64,000 nucleotides of DNA from Aeromicrobium yanjiei (GTDB taxonomy: Bacteria > Actinomycetota > Actinomycetes > Propionibacteriales > Nocardioidaceae): NCBI RefSeq assembly GCF_009649075.1, contig NZ_CP045737.1, positions 124,001 to 188,000 of the forward strand, in the 5' to 3' direction. Below are positions 25,290 through 33,552 of the stretch, in pieces. The notes beneath the pieces were generated by a model. It was given only the letters and a program-made list of their open reading frames with translations. It made no database searches and was not told where the DNA came from. Each line of letters opens with the position of its first letter. Position 1 is the first letter of the stretch. The translations under genes and the position numbers were made by a program.

Positions 25290-25319
25290 AGCCCCCCACC
25301 CGGGAACGGGTGGGGGGCT
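25290..25319. terminator. Terminator of pckG
   Basis: Stem of 13 bp (25290-25302 with 25307-25319) made of GCCCCCCACCCG and its complement around a GGAA loop, 22 nt past the pckG stop on the minus strand. Confidence 0.88.
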
Positions 25320-25341
25320 CGTCGAGCTCAGGGAGCGGGGA

Positions 25342-27186
25342 TCAGGCGTCGGCCTCGAGAGCGGCCTTCACCCGGCGGTGCGCCTCCCAGATCTCCTCGG
25401 GCAGACCGTGGAACGCGGCGAGGTGCACGTCGCGGTTCTCGATCTCCTGCTGCCAGCGGGCGTTGTCGATCGTGAGGATCGTGTCGAGATCCTCCGCCGG
25501 GATGTCCAGACCCTCGAGGTTGAGCTCCTCCTTGGTCGGGATGATGCCGACCGGCGTCTGGCGCCCGGAGACCTCGCCGGCCTTGAGCTGCATGAGCCAC
25601 AGCAGCGGACGCAGGTTCTCGCGGTAGCCGGGCCACAGGAAGCGGCCGTCGTCGCCGCGCTGGAACCAGTTGACGTGCGCGAACAGCGGCATCTCGTTGG
25701 CCTGGCTGATGATCTTCAGCCAGTGAGCCGCGTACGCGCCCTCGGGGTAGGACATGAACGGACGCATCGACATGGGGTCGTAGCGCAGCTGGCCGTCGAC
25801 ACCCTCGGCGGCGAACGTCGCCTCGGCGCCCAGCGTCAGGCCGTCGTAGACGCCCTCGGCGAGATCGGTCATCGCACGGATCAGCGGCTCGCGGTCACGC
25901 GTACGACCGCCGAAGATGATCGCGTCGATCGGCACGCCCTGCGGGCTGTTGAAGTCCGGCGCCACGTTGGGGACGTTGGACAGCGTCGTCGTGAAGCGGC
26001 TGTTGGGGTGCGCCCACGGCGAGTCGTCGCCCTCGGCGCGCTCGGAGATGAGATCGCCCTTCCAGTCCTCCCAGCCCGTGACGTCCTCGGGCGGGTTGGG
26101 CGTCTTGCCCTCCCACCAGACCTCCTGCGTCTTCGGGTTGTACGCGATGTTGGTGAAGATCGCGCCCGAGCCGGCGTCGACCGAGTGCAGCGCACCCGGG
26201 TTGGTCGCCTCGTTCGTGTCCTTCGCGACGCCGAACACACCGAACTCGGGGTTCATGCCGTAGAGCTTGCCGTCGTTCTCGTCGACCCACAGCCACGCGA
26301 TGTCGTCGCCGTAGAAGTCGACGTAGTAGCGGTCGCCCAGGGCGTCGGGCGCCAGCGTCATCGCGAGGTTGGTCTTGCCCGAGGCGCTCGGGAAGCCGCC
26401 ACAGATGTGGTACTTCTTGCCGGTCTCCTTGTCCGTGATGCCCAGCAGCATGAACTGCTCGGACAGGAACTTGCCGGAGGCCCAGCCGTCGTATGCCGCC
26501 TGGCGCAGGCCGTGGGCGATCTTGCCGAGCAGGGCGTTTCCGCCGTACGACGAGCCGAAGTGCAAGATCGTGCGCTCGTCGGCGACCGTCACGAAGTAGC
26601 GGGCGTCGTCGGGCGTGCCGTGTCCCAGGTTCTCCAGGTCACCGGTCACGTGGACCGCGCGCACGAAGCTGTTGGGGTCGGCGAGGTCGTTGATGTAGTC
26701 GATGCCGACACGGGCCATGCGGATCATGTGCATGACGACCGTGCGGGAGTCGGTCAGCTCGACACCCGCGGCGTACGCCTCGAGGGGCGAGCCGGGAGGG
26801 GCCATCAGGTAGGGGACGACGTACATCGTCTTGCCGGCCGAGGCGCCGCGCATCTTGCCCTCCAGCAGCGGCTTCATCTCCGAGGAGGGGCGCCAGTTGT
26901 TGTACGCGCCGGCGTCCTCGGGGTTGCTCGTGGCGACGATCGTGCGCTCCTCGGAGCGCGCGGTGTCCTTGTGGTAGCTGCGGGAGTAGTACAGACCCTC
27001 ACCGGCCGGAAGGAGCTCTCCGGCGTCCAGTGCCTCCTGCGCGAGTCGTGCGTCGTCCGATGCGCTGATGACCTCGACCCGCTCCGCGCCGGTCAGGTCG
27101 GCCCAGTAGCTGACGTACTCGCGAACGTGCGGGTTGGTCAGTCCAGCCTGGTCCAGTGCTGCCTCAACATCTGCCATTGACTGCAT
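25342..27186 (-). CDS. pckG: Phosphoenolpyruvate carboxykinase (GTP)
   Basis: 614-residue GTP-type PEPCK, which turns oxaloacetate and GTP into PEP and CO2. The kinase P-loop CGGFPSASGKTNLAMT, metal-site segment DIAWLWVDENDGKLY, NPEFGVFGVAKDTN and the FGGRTRDREPLI guanine-site region are present. Two starts are close: ATG at 27186 and ATG at 27177 (MADVEAAL). Single gene; the AT-richer stretch 27255-27300 is the likely promoter. Opposes ppc in gluconeogenic flux. Confidence 0.96.
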   Translation of the reverse strand: MQSMADVEAALDQAGLTNPHVREYVSYWADLTGAERVEVISASDDARLAQEALDAGELLPAGEGLYYSRSYHKDTARSEERTIVATSNPEDAGAYNNWRPSSEMKPLLEGKMRGASAGKTMYVVPYLMAPPGSPLEAYAAGVELTDSRTVVMHMIRMARVGIDYINDLADPNSFVRAVHVTGDLENLGHGTPDDARYFVTVADERTILHFGSSYGGNALLGKIAHGLRQAAYDGWASGKFLSEQFMLLGITDKETGKKYHICGGFPSASGKTNLAMTLAPDALGDRYYVDFYGDDIAWLWVDENDGKLYGMNPEFGVFGVAKDTNEATNPGALHSVDAGSGAIFTNIAYNPKTQEVWWEGKTPNPPEDVTGWEDWKGDLISERAEGDDSPWAHPNSRFTTTLSNVPNVAPDFNSPQGVPIDAIIFGGRTRDREPLIRAMTDLAEGVYDGLTLGAEATFAAEGVDGQLRYDPMSMRPFMSYPEGAYAAHWLKIISQANEMPLFAHVNWFQRGDDGRFLWPGYRENLRPLLWLMQLKAGEVSGRQTPVGIIPTKEELNLEGLDIPAEDLDTILTIDNARWQQEIENRDVHLAAFHGLPEEIWEAHRRVKAALEADA

Positions 27187-27330
27187 TGCCTCTCATGATG
27201 TGACTCCGCGCGGGCGCGCCTCGTGCTGCACCGAAGGCTACGCGGGAGACACCCTAAACGCTCGCGCTCGTAAGATTTGTCACTCTGAGTCTTATTTCAC
27301 GTGCGGGGCTTTCGGGGTGTGGCACGCGTC

Positions 27331-27663
27331 TCAGCGGCTGGTCGCGTCGTCCACCGTGGGGTAGAGATCGAAGACGTCTTCCATCCCCGTGATCGACAGG
27401 ACGCGACGCACGACCGGGTTCGCGCCGGCGATGCGGAAGGCGCCGCCCTCGCGGGTCAGCTGCCACCCGCCGACGAGGGCCCCGAGGCCCGAGGAGTCCA
27501 TGAACGCGACGTCGGTCAGGTCGACGACGACCCGCGGGGAGCGGTCGGCGATGCACCCGACGATGTGGGCGCGGAGCTCGCGCGCGGAGTCGATGTCGAT
27601 GTCACCGGCCAGCTCGACGACATGGAAGTCGCCCGCGGACCGGTCGGAGATGGTCAGGCTCAT
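27331..27663 (-). CDS. STAS-domain anti-sigma factor antagonist
   Basis: 110-residue RsbV/SpoIIAA-like protein. The phosphorylation segment DVAFMDSSGLGALVG carries the target Ser. In this family the unphosphorylated form binds the anti-sigma kinase and frees a sigma factor; a PP2C phosphatase removes the phosphate. It overlaps the phytochrome-phosphatase gene upstream by ATGA, so phosphatase and likely substrate are co-translated. No RsbW-like kinase gene lies in the window. Confidence 0.92.
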   Translation of the reverse strand: MSLTISDRSAGDFHVVELAGDIDIDSARELRAHIVGCIADRSPRVVVDLTDVAFMDSSGLGALVGGWQLTREGGAFRIAGANPVVRRVLSITGMEDVFDLYPTVDDATSR

Positions 27664-29966
27664 GCCAGGGCTCCTGTCGTGCGGAGGGCGACCACGGTCA
27701 GGTCGTCGTCGAGAGTGCCCGGGACGGCCGTCAGCAGGTCGGTGATCCAGGTGTCGAGCGTGCCGGTGTGGTCCGACGTGACCGCAGCGCGGCCCAGCCG
27801 CTCGATCGACGAGTCGATCTCGACACCGCGGCGTTCGACCAGTCCGTCGGTGTACAACAGCAGGACGTCGCCGGGTGCGAGCACGAGCTCGTCGGTCCCG
27901 GCCTCACCGAAGTCGACGCCGAGCAGCGGGCGGCCCGCGGGCGCCACGAGGGTGCTGCCGCCGTCCTTGAGCAGCAGCGCCGGCGGGTGCCCGGCGTTGG
28001 CGACCTCGACGCGGCCGGTCGCGGGGTCGACCACGAGCACGACGACCGTCGCGGTCTGACCAGGCAGCAGCGCGGCGACCAGCACGTCGAGCTTGTCGAC
28101 GCACGCGGCGGGGGAGCTGCCGTCGATCATGTACGCCCGCAGGGCCGTGCGCACCTGGGCCATCGCGGTCGCGGCGGTGACGCCGTGGCCCGCGACGTCG
28201 CCCACGGTCAGCACGATGCGGCCGTCGGGCAGGCTGAACGCGTCCCACCAGTCCCCGCCCAGGCGGCTGCCCTTGGCGGGCCGGTAGCGGGCCAGCACGT
28301 CGACGCCGTCGAACTGCGGTGTCTCCTCGAGCACCACGGCGCGCTGCAGCGACTCGGCCAGCGCCGTGTGCTCGTGCGTGCGTCGCAGCAGCTGGGCCGA
28401 GAGGTACTGGCGAAGGCTCTCCACGACGTCGATCTCCCAGGGCCGCCACGGCGCGCTCTGGCCGCGGACGACCTGGCGCCACTTCTCGAACGACTTGCGG
28501 GGGCTCAGCCGGACCTGTGGGTCCTCCGCGAGCGCCAGCGCCTTGTTGGTGGGGTCGCCGCCCCAGTCGACGGTCTGCTCGACCTCGGGCCGCAGCCACA
28601 TCATCCACCGGTCCGGACCGTTGCCGAGGTGCAGCGCCCCGGCCGCGACGGCGGACGTCTCGGCGAGCTCGGGAGCGAGCGCCCCGAGGTGGTTGCTGGC
28701 GGTGACCTTGTCGTCGTCGGCCCCGACCGCGCGAGCGATGCGGTGCAGGACGGGCTCGCTCGGGACCTCGCCCACGGTGCTCAGCTGGCCATCGACCCAT
28801 AGCGCGACGCCCGAGGCGTCGACCAGCTCGAGGAGCCGCGGATCGGACAGCAGCGCGTCGTAGACGGGCCGCGGGTCGCCGGCCAACGATGCGGTGAGGC
28901 GGGCGAGCAGCACGCTCGCGCTGAGCTCGTCGGCGTGGTTGTCGGCGCGCTCACGGTCGTCGATGAGCTGCGACGCGGTCTGGCCGAGGAACTCCGCAGC
29001 CGAGCGGGCGTCGAACGGCACGCGATGCGGTCCGGAGTAGTGGTGGCACGCGACGAGGCCCCAGAGCTGTCCGTCCTTGACCATCGAGACCGACATCGAC
29101 GCCGACACGCCCATGTTGGAGAGGTACTCGACGTGGATCGGCGAGACGCTGCGCAGGACCGAGTGCGACAGGTCGAGTGGCGCGCCGGTCGCGGGATCGA
29201 GGACGGGCTCCAGCGCGACCGGCTCGTAGAGGATGTCGGCGATGAGCCGGGTCCAGTTGACCGTGTAGAGCCGTCGCGCCTGCGCCGGGATGTCGGTCGA
29301 TGGATAGTGCAGGCCGAGGAACGGGTTGAGGTCCTCGCGACGGTCCTCGGCCACCACCTCGCCGTTCCAGGCATCGTCGAAGCGATAGACCATGACGCGG
29401 TCGAAGCCGGTGACCTGCCGGATCTCGTGGGCGAGCTGCTCGCACAGCCCGGCGGTCGTGGACGTGCCGGTCAGGCGAGTGACGGCCGCCCGCGCCGAGC
29501 GGTAGGACACCGTCTGGGACGTCTCCTGGCCCCAGACGGGCTCGACCTCCACCACCGTGCGGGTGCCGGACCGGTGCACGACCAGGTCGACCTCGGCCGA
29601 GCCAAGCTTGCCGAGGTTGGGTGCCAGGGTCGCGCGCAGCGGGGCCGACAGGTCTCCGCCGGCCAGCGCGGCCGCGACGGCCGTGGCCGGTCCGGCACCG
29701 AGCACGTCGCGGACCTCGAGACCGAGGAGCTCGTCGATGGGCCGCCCGAGCAGCTGCTCGGTGTTGCGCGAGCCCATGACGACGCGGCGCTCGTGGTCGA
29801 GTGCGAGCAGGAGCCCATGGGGCTGGATCGCCCCCGGGATGTGGATCGGCTCCCTCTCGCAGTTGGTCAGATCGGCGGCCGGATAGGCGGGAGAGTGGTC
29901 GAGAGGACCGAGAGGATCGGGGATCAAGGCGCAGCTTTCTGCAGATGGCACCGCCTGGTGGCTCAA
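27660..29966 (-). CDS. Bacteriophytochrome with C-terminal PP2C/SpoIIE phosphatase
   Basis: 768-residue photoreceptor. The N-terminal segment TNCEREPIHIPGAIQPHG matches the biliverdin-attachment region of Deinococcus BphP (Cys24 there, Cys36 here); PAS to about 140; GAF to about 320 with VMVYRFDDAWNGEVVAEDRR and PSTDIPAQARRLY (the PASDIP site) and CHHYSGPHRVPFD; PHY to about 510 with the tongue motif PRKSF. A PP2C domain follows (DWWDAF, LTVGDVAGHG, LYTDGLVE) in place of a histidine kinase. TTG at 29966 is the longest start, GTG at 29951 the alternative. Red/far-red light would control dephosphorylation of the STAS protein. No heme oxygenase gene is in the window. Confidence 0.93.
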   Translation of the reverse strand: MSHQAVPSAESCALIPDPLGPLDHSPAYPAADLTNCEREPIHIPGAIQPHGLLLALDHERRVVMGSRNTEQLLGRPIDELLGLEVRDVLGAGPATAVAAALAGGDLSAPLRATLAPNLGKLGSAEVDLVVHRSGTRTVVEVEPVWGQETSQTVSYRSARAAVTRLTGTSTTAGLCEQLAHEIRQVTGFDRVMVYRFDDAWNGEVVAEDRREDLNPFLGLHYPSTDIPAQARRLYTVNWTRLIADILYEPVALEPVLDPATGAPLDLSHSVLRSVSPIHVEYLSNMGVSASMSVSMVKDGQLWGLVACHHYSGPHRVPFDARSAAEFLGQTASQLIDDRERADNHADELSASVLLARLTASLAGDPRPVYDALLSDPRLLELVDASGVALWVDGQLSTVGEVPSEPVLHRIARAVGADDDKVTASNHLGALAPELAETSAVAAGALHLGNGPDRWMMWLRPEVEQTVDWGGDPTNKALALAEDPQVRLSPRKSFEKWRQVVRGQSAPWRPWEIDVVESLRQYLSAQLLRRTHEHTALAESLQRAVVLEETPQFDGVDVLARYRPAKGSRLGGDWWDAFSLPDGRIVLTVGDVAGHGVTAATAMAQVRTALRAYMIDGSSPAACVDKLDVLVAALLPGQTATVVVLVVDPATGRVEVANAGHPPALLLKDGGSTLVAPAGRPLLGVDFGEAGTDELVLAPGDVLLLYTDGLVERRGVEIDSSIERLGRAAVTSDHTGTLDTWITDLLTAVPGTLDDDLTVVALRTTGALA

Positions 29967-30100
29967 CCGGTCCGTCCAGCATAACGAGCCGGGGTGACAG
30001 AGCAGGGCGACTCAGGCAAGATCTCGGGGCGACTCCGATATCGTTCGCACATGCACGCGTCGAGTCGTCTGACCGCCCCGCTCACGGAGCTCGTGAGCCC

Positions 30101-31360
30101 ATGAGCGGCGACCAGCGGGACCTGTTCGACCACGCGCCGTGCGGCTACGTGGAGCTCGACGCGGACGGACGGATCGTCGCGGCCAATCACGCATTCCTCG
30201 CCATGGTGGACCGCCCCCACGACGACGTCGTCGGCAAGGAGTCCTTCTCGGACCTGCTCTCCCCGGGCTCCTCGGGCGATCACGAGACCCACGTCCGCGC
30301 GGAGCTGCAGGCGCACGGCAGCGTCCACGAGATCGCGGTCGACCTGGTGCGACCCGACGGGGCCGAGGTCCCGGCCATGATCAGCGCCAACCTGCGCGGC
30401 GACGGCCGCAAGCAGACCACGCGGATGATCGTCTTCGAGGCCCGTGAGCGGCGCCGCCACGAGGAGGAGCTGCTGCAGGCCCGCCGGGCAGCCGAGGAGG
30501 CCGAGCACCTGACCGCGGCCCTGGCCGCGACGCTGCAGGCGACCTTCGTCCCGCCGTCGATCGGCGACGTCCCGGGCCTGGAGATCGCCGGTGCGTACCG
30601 TCCGGCGGGCGACGGCACCGTGATCGGTGGCGACTTCTACGACGTCTTCCAGATCCGCACGGGCGAGTGGGTCGTCGCCCTCGGCGACGTGGCCGGCAAG
30701 GGGGTCGAGGCCGCGGTCCTCACCTCGTTCGTCCGGCACTCGATCCGCGCCCTCGCCGTGCGGTACGACTCGCCCGCGGAGGTGCTGCGCGAGCTCAACA
30801 CCGCGCTCCTGGCGCACGGCAGCGACCGGTTCTGCACCGTCGTTCTCCTGCGCCTGCTCAAGGAGGACGACCAGTGGCTGGTGTCGGTCAGCTCCGGCGG
30901 CCATCCCCTGCCGCTGCTGGTGGCCCAGGAGGGCGCGGTCGTGGAGATCGGCGCCTCCGGGTCGCTCGTGGGCGTTCTCGCGACCCCGCAGCTCGACGAC
31001 GGACGCGGCACGATCGGACCCGGTGACCGGGTCGTGCTGTTCACCGACGGGGTGACCGATGCGCGGCGCGACGACGAGCCGTTCGGCATCGAGCGGCTGA
31101 GGTCGCTCGTGGCCACCCCACTGCCGACCGCGGCCGAGACCACCGACCTGATCCTCGACGAGGTGCTCACGTTCCAGGAGGGCAGCGCCCGCGACGACAT
31201 CGCGATCGTGACGGTCAGGGTGCTGGGCCCCGACGAGGAGACGACCTCGGACGTCCGAGTAGCCGCCAGGCAGATGGACCTGGAGGCCAAGAACCAGGCG
31301 CTGCTCGCGCTCCAGGCCGAGGCACCGGCCCCCGACGGGGAGCCCGACCAGCAGCACTGA
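30101..31360 (+). CDS. PAS-domain PP2C (RsbU-like) phosphatase
   Basis: 419 residues: an N-terminal PAS domain (DHAPCGYVELDADGRIVAANHAFLAM), a charged helical linker (ERRRHEEELLQARRAAEEAEH, residues about 118-140) and a PP2C/SpoIIE domain with GGDFYDVF, ALGDVAGKG and LFTDGVTDARRDD giving the metal-binding aspartates. ATG at 30101 is the first start that excludes non-coding-like sequence. It diverges from the phytochrome gene and shares the 134-bp gap 29967-30100. Likely a second input to the same STAS/anti-sigma switch. Confidence 0.88.
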   Translation: MSGDQRDLFDHAPCGYVELDADGRIVAANHAFLAMVDRPHDDVVGKESFSDLLSPGSSGDHETHVRAELQAHGSVHEIAVDLVRPDGAEVPAMISANLRGDGRKQTTRMIVFEARERRRHEEELLQARRAAEEAEHLTAALAATLQATFVPPSIGDVPGLEIAGAYRPAGDGTVIGGDFYDVFQIRTGEWVVALGDVAGKGVEAAVLTSFVRHSIRALAVRYDSPAEVLRELNTALLAHGSDRFCTVVLLRLLKEDDQWLVSVSSGGHPLPLLVAQEGAVVEIGASGSLVGVLATPQLDDGRGTIGPGDRVVLFTDGVTDARRDDEPFGIERLRSLVATPLPTAAETTDLILDEVLTFQEGSARDDIAIVTVRVLGPDEETTSDVRVAARQMDLEAKNQALLALQAEAPAPDGEPDQQH

Positions 31361-31371
31361 TCTGCCGACGC

Positions 31372-32469
31372 TCAGCGGATGACGTCGACCTCGGTCGCCT
31401 GCAGCTCGGGGCGCACGCGGACGAGCTCGTGCGCCTCGGTCCACGGCCCGGTCTCGAGGGAGTCCGCGGCGACCTCGACGACCGTCGACGGGTCGACGAG
31501 CAGCAGCTCCGCGGGCGAGTCGGCGGGCCAGCCGGGCACGTCGGTGGACGCCAGGCCGGCCGACCACGGGTGGTCGTCGGCGGCCCGGGCCAGGTGGGCG
31601 CCCATGCGTCGGCTCTGCGGCAGGGTCAGCTCGGTGGTGCAGCCGACCAGCTCGGCGGTGCCGTCAGGACCGGGCAGCCCCAGCACCAGACGGCGCGGGG
31701 CGCGCAGCGACCCCGAGATCGCGACGACGACGCCCTCGACCGAGTCCTGGATGCGCAGCTTGAGCCAGCCTCGGTCGCCCCCGGCGTACGTCGTGCTGAG
31801 CCCCTTGACGACGACGCCCTCGACCCCGACGTTGGCCTCGGCATAGTTGGCCATCCACTGATCGGCCTCGACGCGATCGCGGGTCTGCGGGACGACGTGC
31901 AGCGGTGCAGGCACGTCGCCCAGCAGGATCGTGAGCGCCTGGCGGCGTACGCGCAGGGGACTGTTGCGCATGTCCATCCCCGCGCCAGCGAGCACGTCGA
32001 AGGCGATGAACGACGCAGGGTGCGCGCCCATGCGGCCGTCGGGGACGTCGCCGTCGAGGCGGCGCTGCAGCTCGCTGAAGTCACAGGTGCTGTCACCCCA
32101 CACCACCAGCTCGCCGTCGAGCACGACGCCCGACGGCAGGGAGTCGATCGCGGCCGCGGCGATGTCGGGGAAGGCGCGGGTGACGTCCCGACCGGTGCGG
32201 GACTGGATGCGGCAGTGGCCGTCCTGCACGAAGATCAGCCCGCGGTAGCCGTCGAACTTCGGCTCGAAGACCGCGCCGCCAGGAAGGTCCTCGACGTCCG
32301 GCAGGTCGTGAACCGGCCGCGCGAGCATCGGCTCCTGCGGGTACGGCAACACGGAGAACTCCACTTCCTGGGCGTGCACTTGGAGATCGTGAACTTGTCG
32401 ATTGTCCCACCGGCCCCCGCGGTGGTCCGGGTACGTGGTGCTTCGGCGTTCGGGTGTCGTCAGGTTCAC
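31372..32469 (-). CDS. ATP-dependent DNA ligase (stand-alone ligase module)
   Basis: 365-residue ATP-dependent DNA ligase. The adenylation motif is EPKFDGYRG (Lys nucleophile); DGELVVWG, FIAFDVLA, EGVVVKGL and WLKLRIQ are later nucleotidyltransferase motifs; the last ~100 residues fit an OB fold. GTG at 32469 is chosen because a ribosome site (gagaggggaaaca) and the sigma-type promoter at 32496-32520 sit directly upstream; GTG at 32352 would remove 39 residues. It likely supplies the ligase activity missing from the LigD-like gene at 33553. Confidence 0.88.
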   Translation of the reverse strand: MNLTTPERRSTTYPDHRGGRWDNRQVHDLQVHAQEVEFSVLPYPQEPMLARPVHDLPDVEDLPGGAVFEPKFDGYRGLIFVQDGHCRIQSRTGRDVTRAFPDIAAAAIDSLPSGVVLDGELVVWGDSTCDFSELQRRLDGDVPDGRMGAHPASFIAFDVLAGAGMDMRNSPLRVRRQALTILLGDVPAPLHVVPQTRDRVEADQWMANYAEANVGVEGVVVKGLSTTYAGGDRGWLKLRIQDSVEGVVVAISGSLRAPRRLVLGLPGPDGTAELVGCTTELTLPQSRRMGAHLARAADDHPWSAGLASTDVPGWPADSPAELLLVDPSTVVEVAADSLETGPWTEAHELVRVRPELQATEVDVIR

Positions 32470-32495
32470 TGTTTCCCCTCTCACTGAGACAGGGA

Positions 32496-32520
32496 GTACC
32501 CCCTGTTCCGGAGCACAACC
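32496..32520 (-). promoter_or_regulatory. SigB/SigF-type promoter of the DNA ligase gene
   Basis: Minus strand GGTT-N15-GGGTAC: -35 at 32520-32517 and -10 at 32501-32496. Actinobacterial SigB/SigF promoters follow GTTT-N14-16-GGGTAT/C. It differs from the other two local copies by one base in the -35. The -10 ends 27 nt before GTG at 32469, leaving room for a short leader with a ribosome site. Confidence 0.72.
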
Positions 32521-32524
32521 GGGC

Positions 32525-32905
32525 TCAGTGGGCGCAGCCGATGCAGAGTGTCGCGCGGGGGAACGCCTCGAGCCGCGGCCGCCCGATCCCACCCGCGCAG
32601 GACTCGCACACCCCGTAGTGGCCCGCGGACAGGCGATCGAGGACGTGCTGCGTCTGGGCGAGGATCGCCGCGAGGTTCTCGGCCTGGACGGCGTCCTGCA
32701 GCATCTCGGCGCGCTGTGACGCCACGTCGAGGTCGTCCACAAGCACCTCGAGGGGCGGTGCGCCGGCGGTGGTGCCGAGATCGGATCCGATCAGCGCGAG
32801 CTCGGCCTCGATGCGTAGCACCGCGGACTCCAGACCCTCACGGATCGAGTCCAGCTCGTCGGCGGTCCAGGGTGACGGGGCGGGTTGCTGGAGTTCAGCG
32901 CTCAT
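32525..32905 (-). CDS. DksA/TraR-type zinc-finger protein
   Basis: 126 residues: a helical, coiled-coil-like N-terminal two thirds and a C-terminal C4 zinc finger (YGVCESCAGGIGRPRLEAF, then LCIGC). DksA/TraR proteins enter the RNA polymerase secondary channel and tune transcription under stress. The gene ends just before the ligase promoter. A GGGTAA box lies upstream (near 32945) but its -35 is poor. Confidence 0.88.
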   Translation of the reverse strand: MSAELQQPAPSPWTADELDSIREGLESAVLRIEAELALIGSDLGTTAGAPPLEVLVDDLDVASQRAEMLQDAVQAENLAAILAQTQHVLDRLSAGHYGVCESCAGGIGRPRLEAFPRATLCIGCAH

Positions 32906-32981
32906 GAGACACCTCGAGGTCGAGCGGGGAAAGGTTTATCTGCCTTACCCCGCCCGACCTCAGGTCAATCAGGTGCGGACG

Positions 32982-33521
32982 TCAGGACTTGCCGGCGGTG
33001 CCATCCGTGCCGTCGCCGGTCAGGTCGGCCGCGGTCGGAGCGGTCGAGGAGGACGGCGGCGGGGGCGTCGTCGGCGCGGCCGGCGGGGGCGTGCTCGTCG
33101 GCGGCGTGTACGCGTGGTCGGGCTGGCCGCGACGCTTCAAGATCGCGAAGGCAGCAGCACCGGCACCGGTCAGGACGCCGAGTGCGGCGACCTTGCGCAG
33201 ACGCGTCTTCTTGGGCTTGGACCGCTCGGGCAGCTTCTCCTGCACGTTCTCGGGCAGGCGCTCGAACAGGTCGTCGCGCAGGTCGAGCAGCTGGTCCTTG
33301 TCGGGGATCGCAGCCACGATCTGGTCACGGACGCCCGGCGCACGCTCGACGACCTGCTGACGCAGCTCGCCGGCCTGCTCGACGAGCTGGTCGCGAACCT
33401 CGGGCGCGCGAGCGACGACCACCTTGCGCAGCTCGTCGGTCTGGTCCGCCAGATCGCTCAGCTGTGACTCGAGCTTGTCGCGGAACGTCGTCGGGGCGGT
33501 CTTCTTGAAAGGCCTGGGCAT
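32982..33521 (-). CDS. Hypothetical protein with amphipathic repeats and one membrane helix
   Basis: 179 residues, family not recognised. Residues 10-95 repeat an amphipathic pattern (APEVRDQLVEQAGELRQQV, APGVRDQIV); a short hydrophobic helix (KVAALGVLTGAGAAAFAIL) is followed by a low-complexity Pro/Thr/Ser tail. ATG at 33521 is preferred to 33539 because AGGAG lies 8 nt upstream. It starts 31 nt after the ligD-like stop and is probably co-transcribed. It looks like a membrane-anchored coiled-coil protein. Confidence 0.6.
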   Translation of the reverse strand: MPRPFKKTAPTTFRDKLESQLSDLADQTDELRKVVVARAPEVRDQLVEQAGELRQQVVERAPGVRDQIVAAIPDKDQLLDLRDDLFERLPENVQEKLPERSKPKKTRLRKVAALGVLTGAGAAAFAILKRRGQPDHAYTPPTSTPPPAAPTTPPPPSSSTAPTAADLTGDGTDGTAGKS

Positions 33522-33552
33522 GTGCGTGCTCCTGTTCATCGGGATCTGCAGT

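Noticed and set aside
32925-32975. SigB-type promoter before the DksA-like gene
   Set aside because: A GGGTAA -10 is present but no GTTT-like -35 lies at the 15-nt spacing seen at the other three sites.
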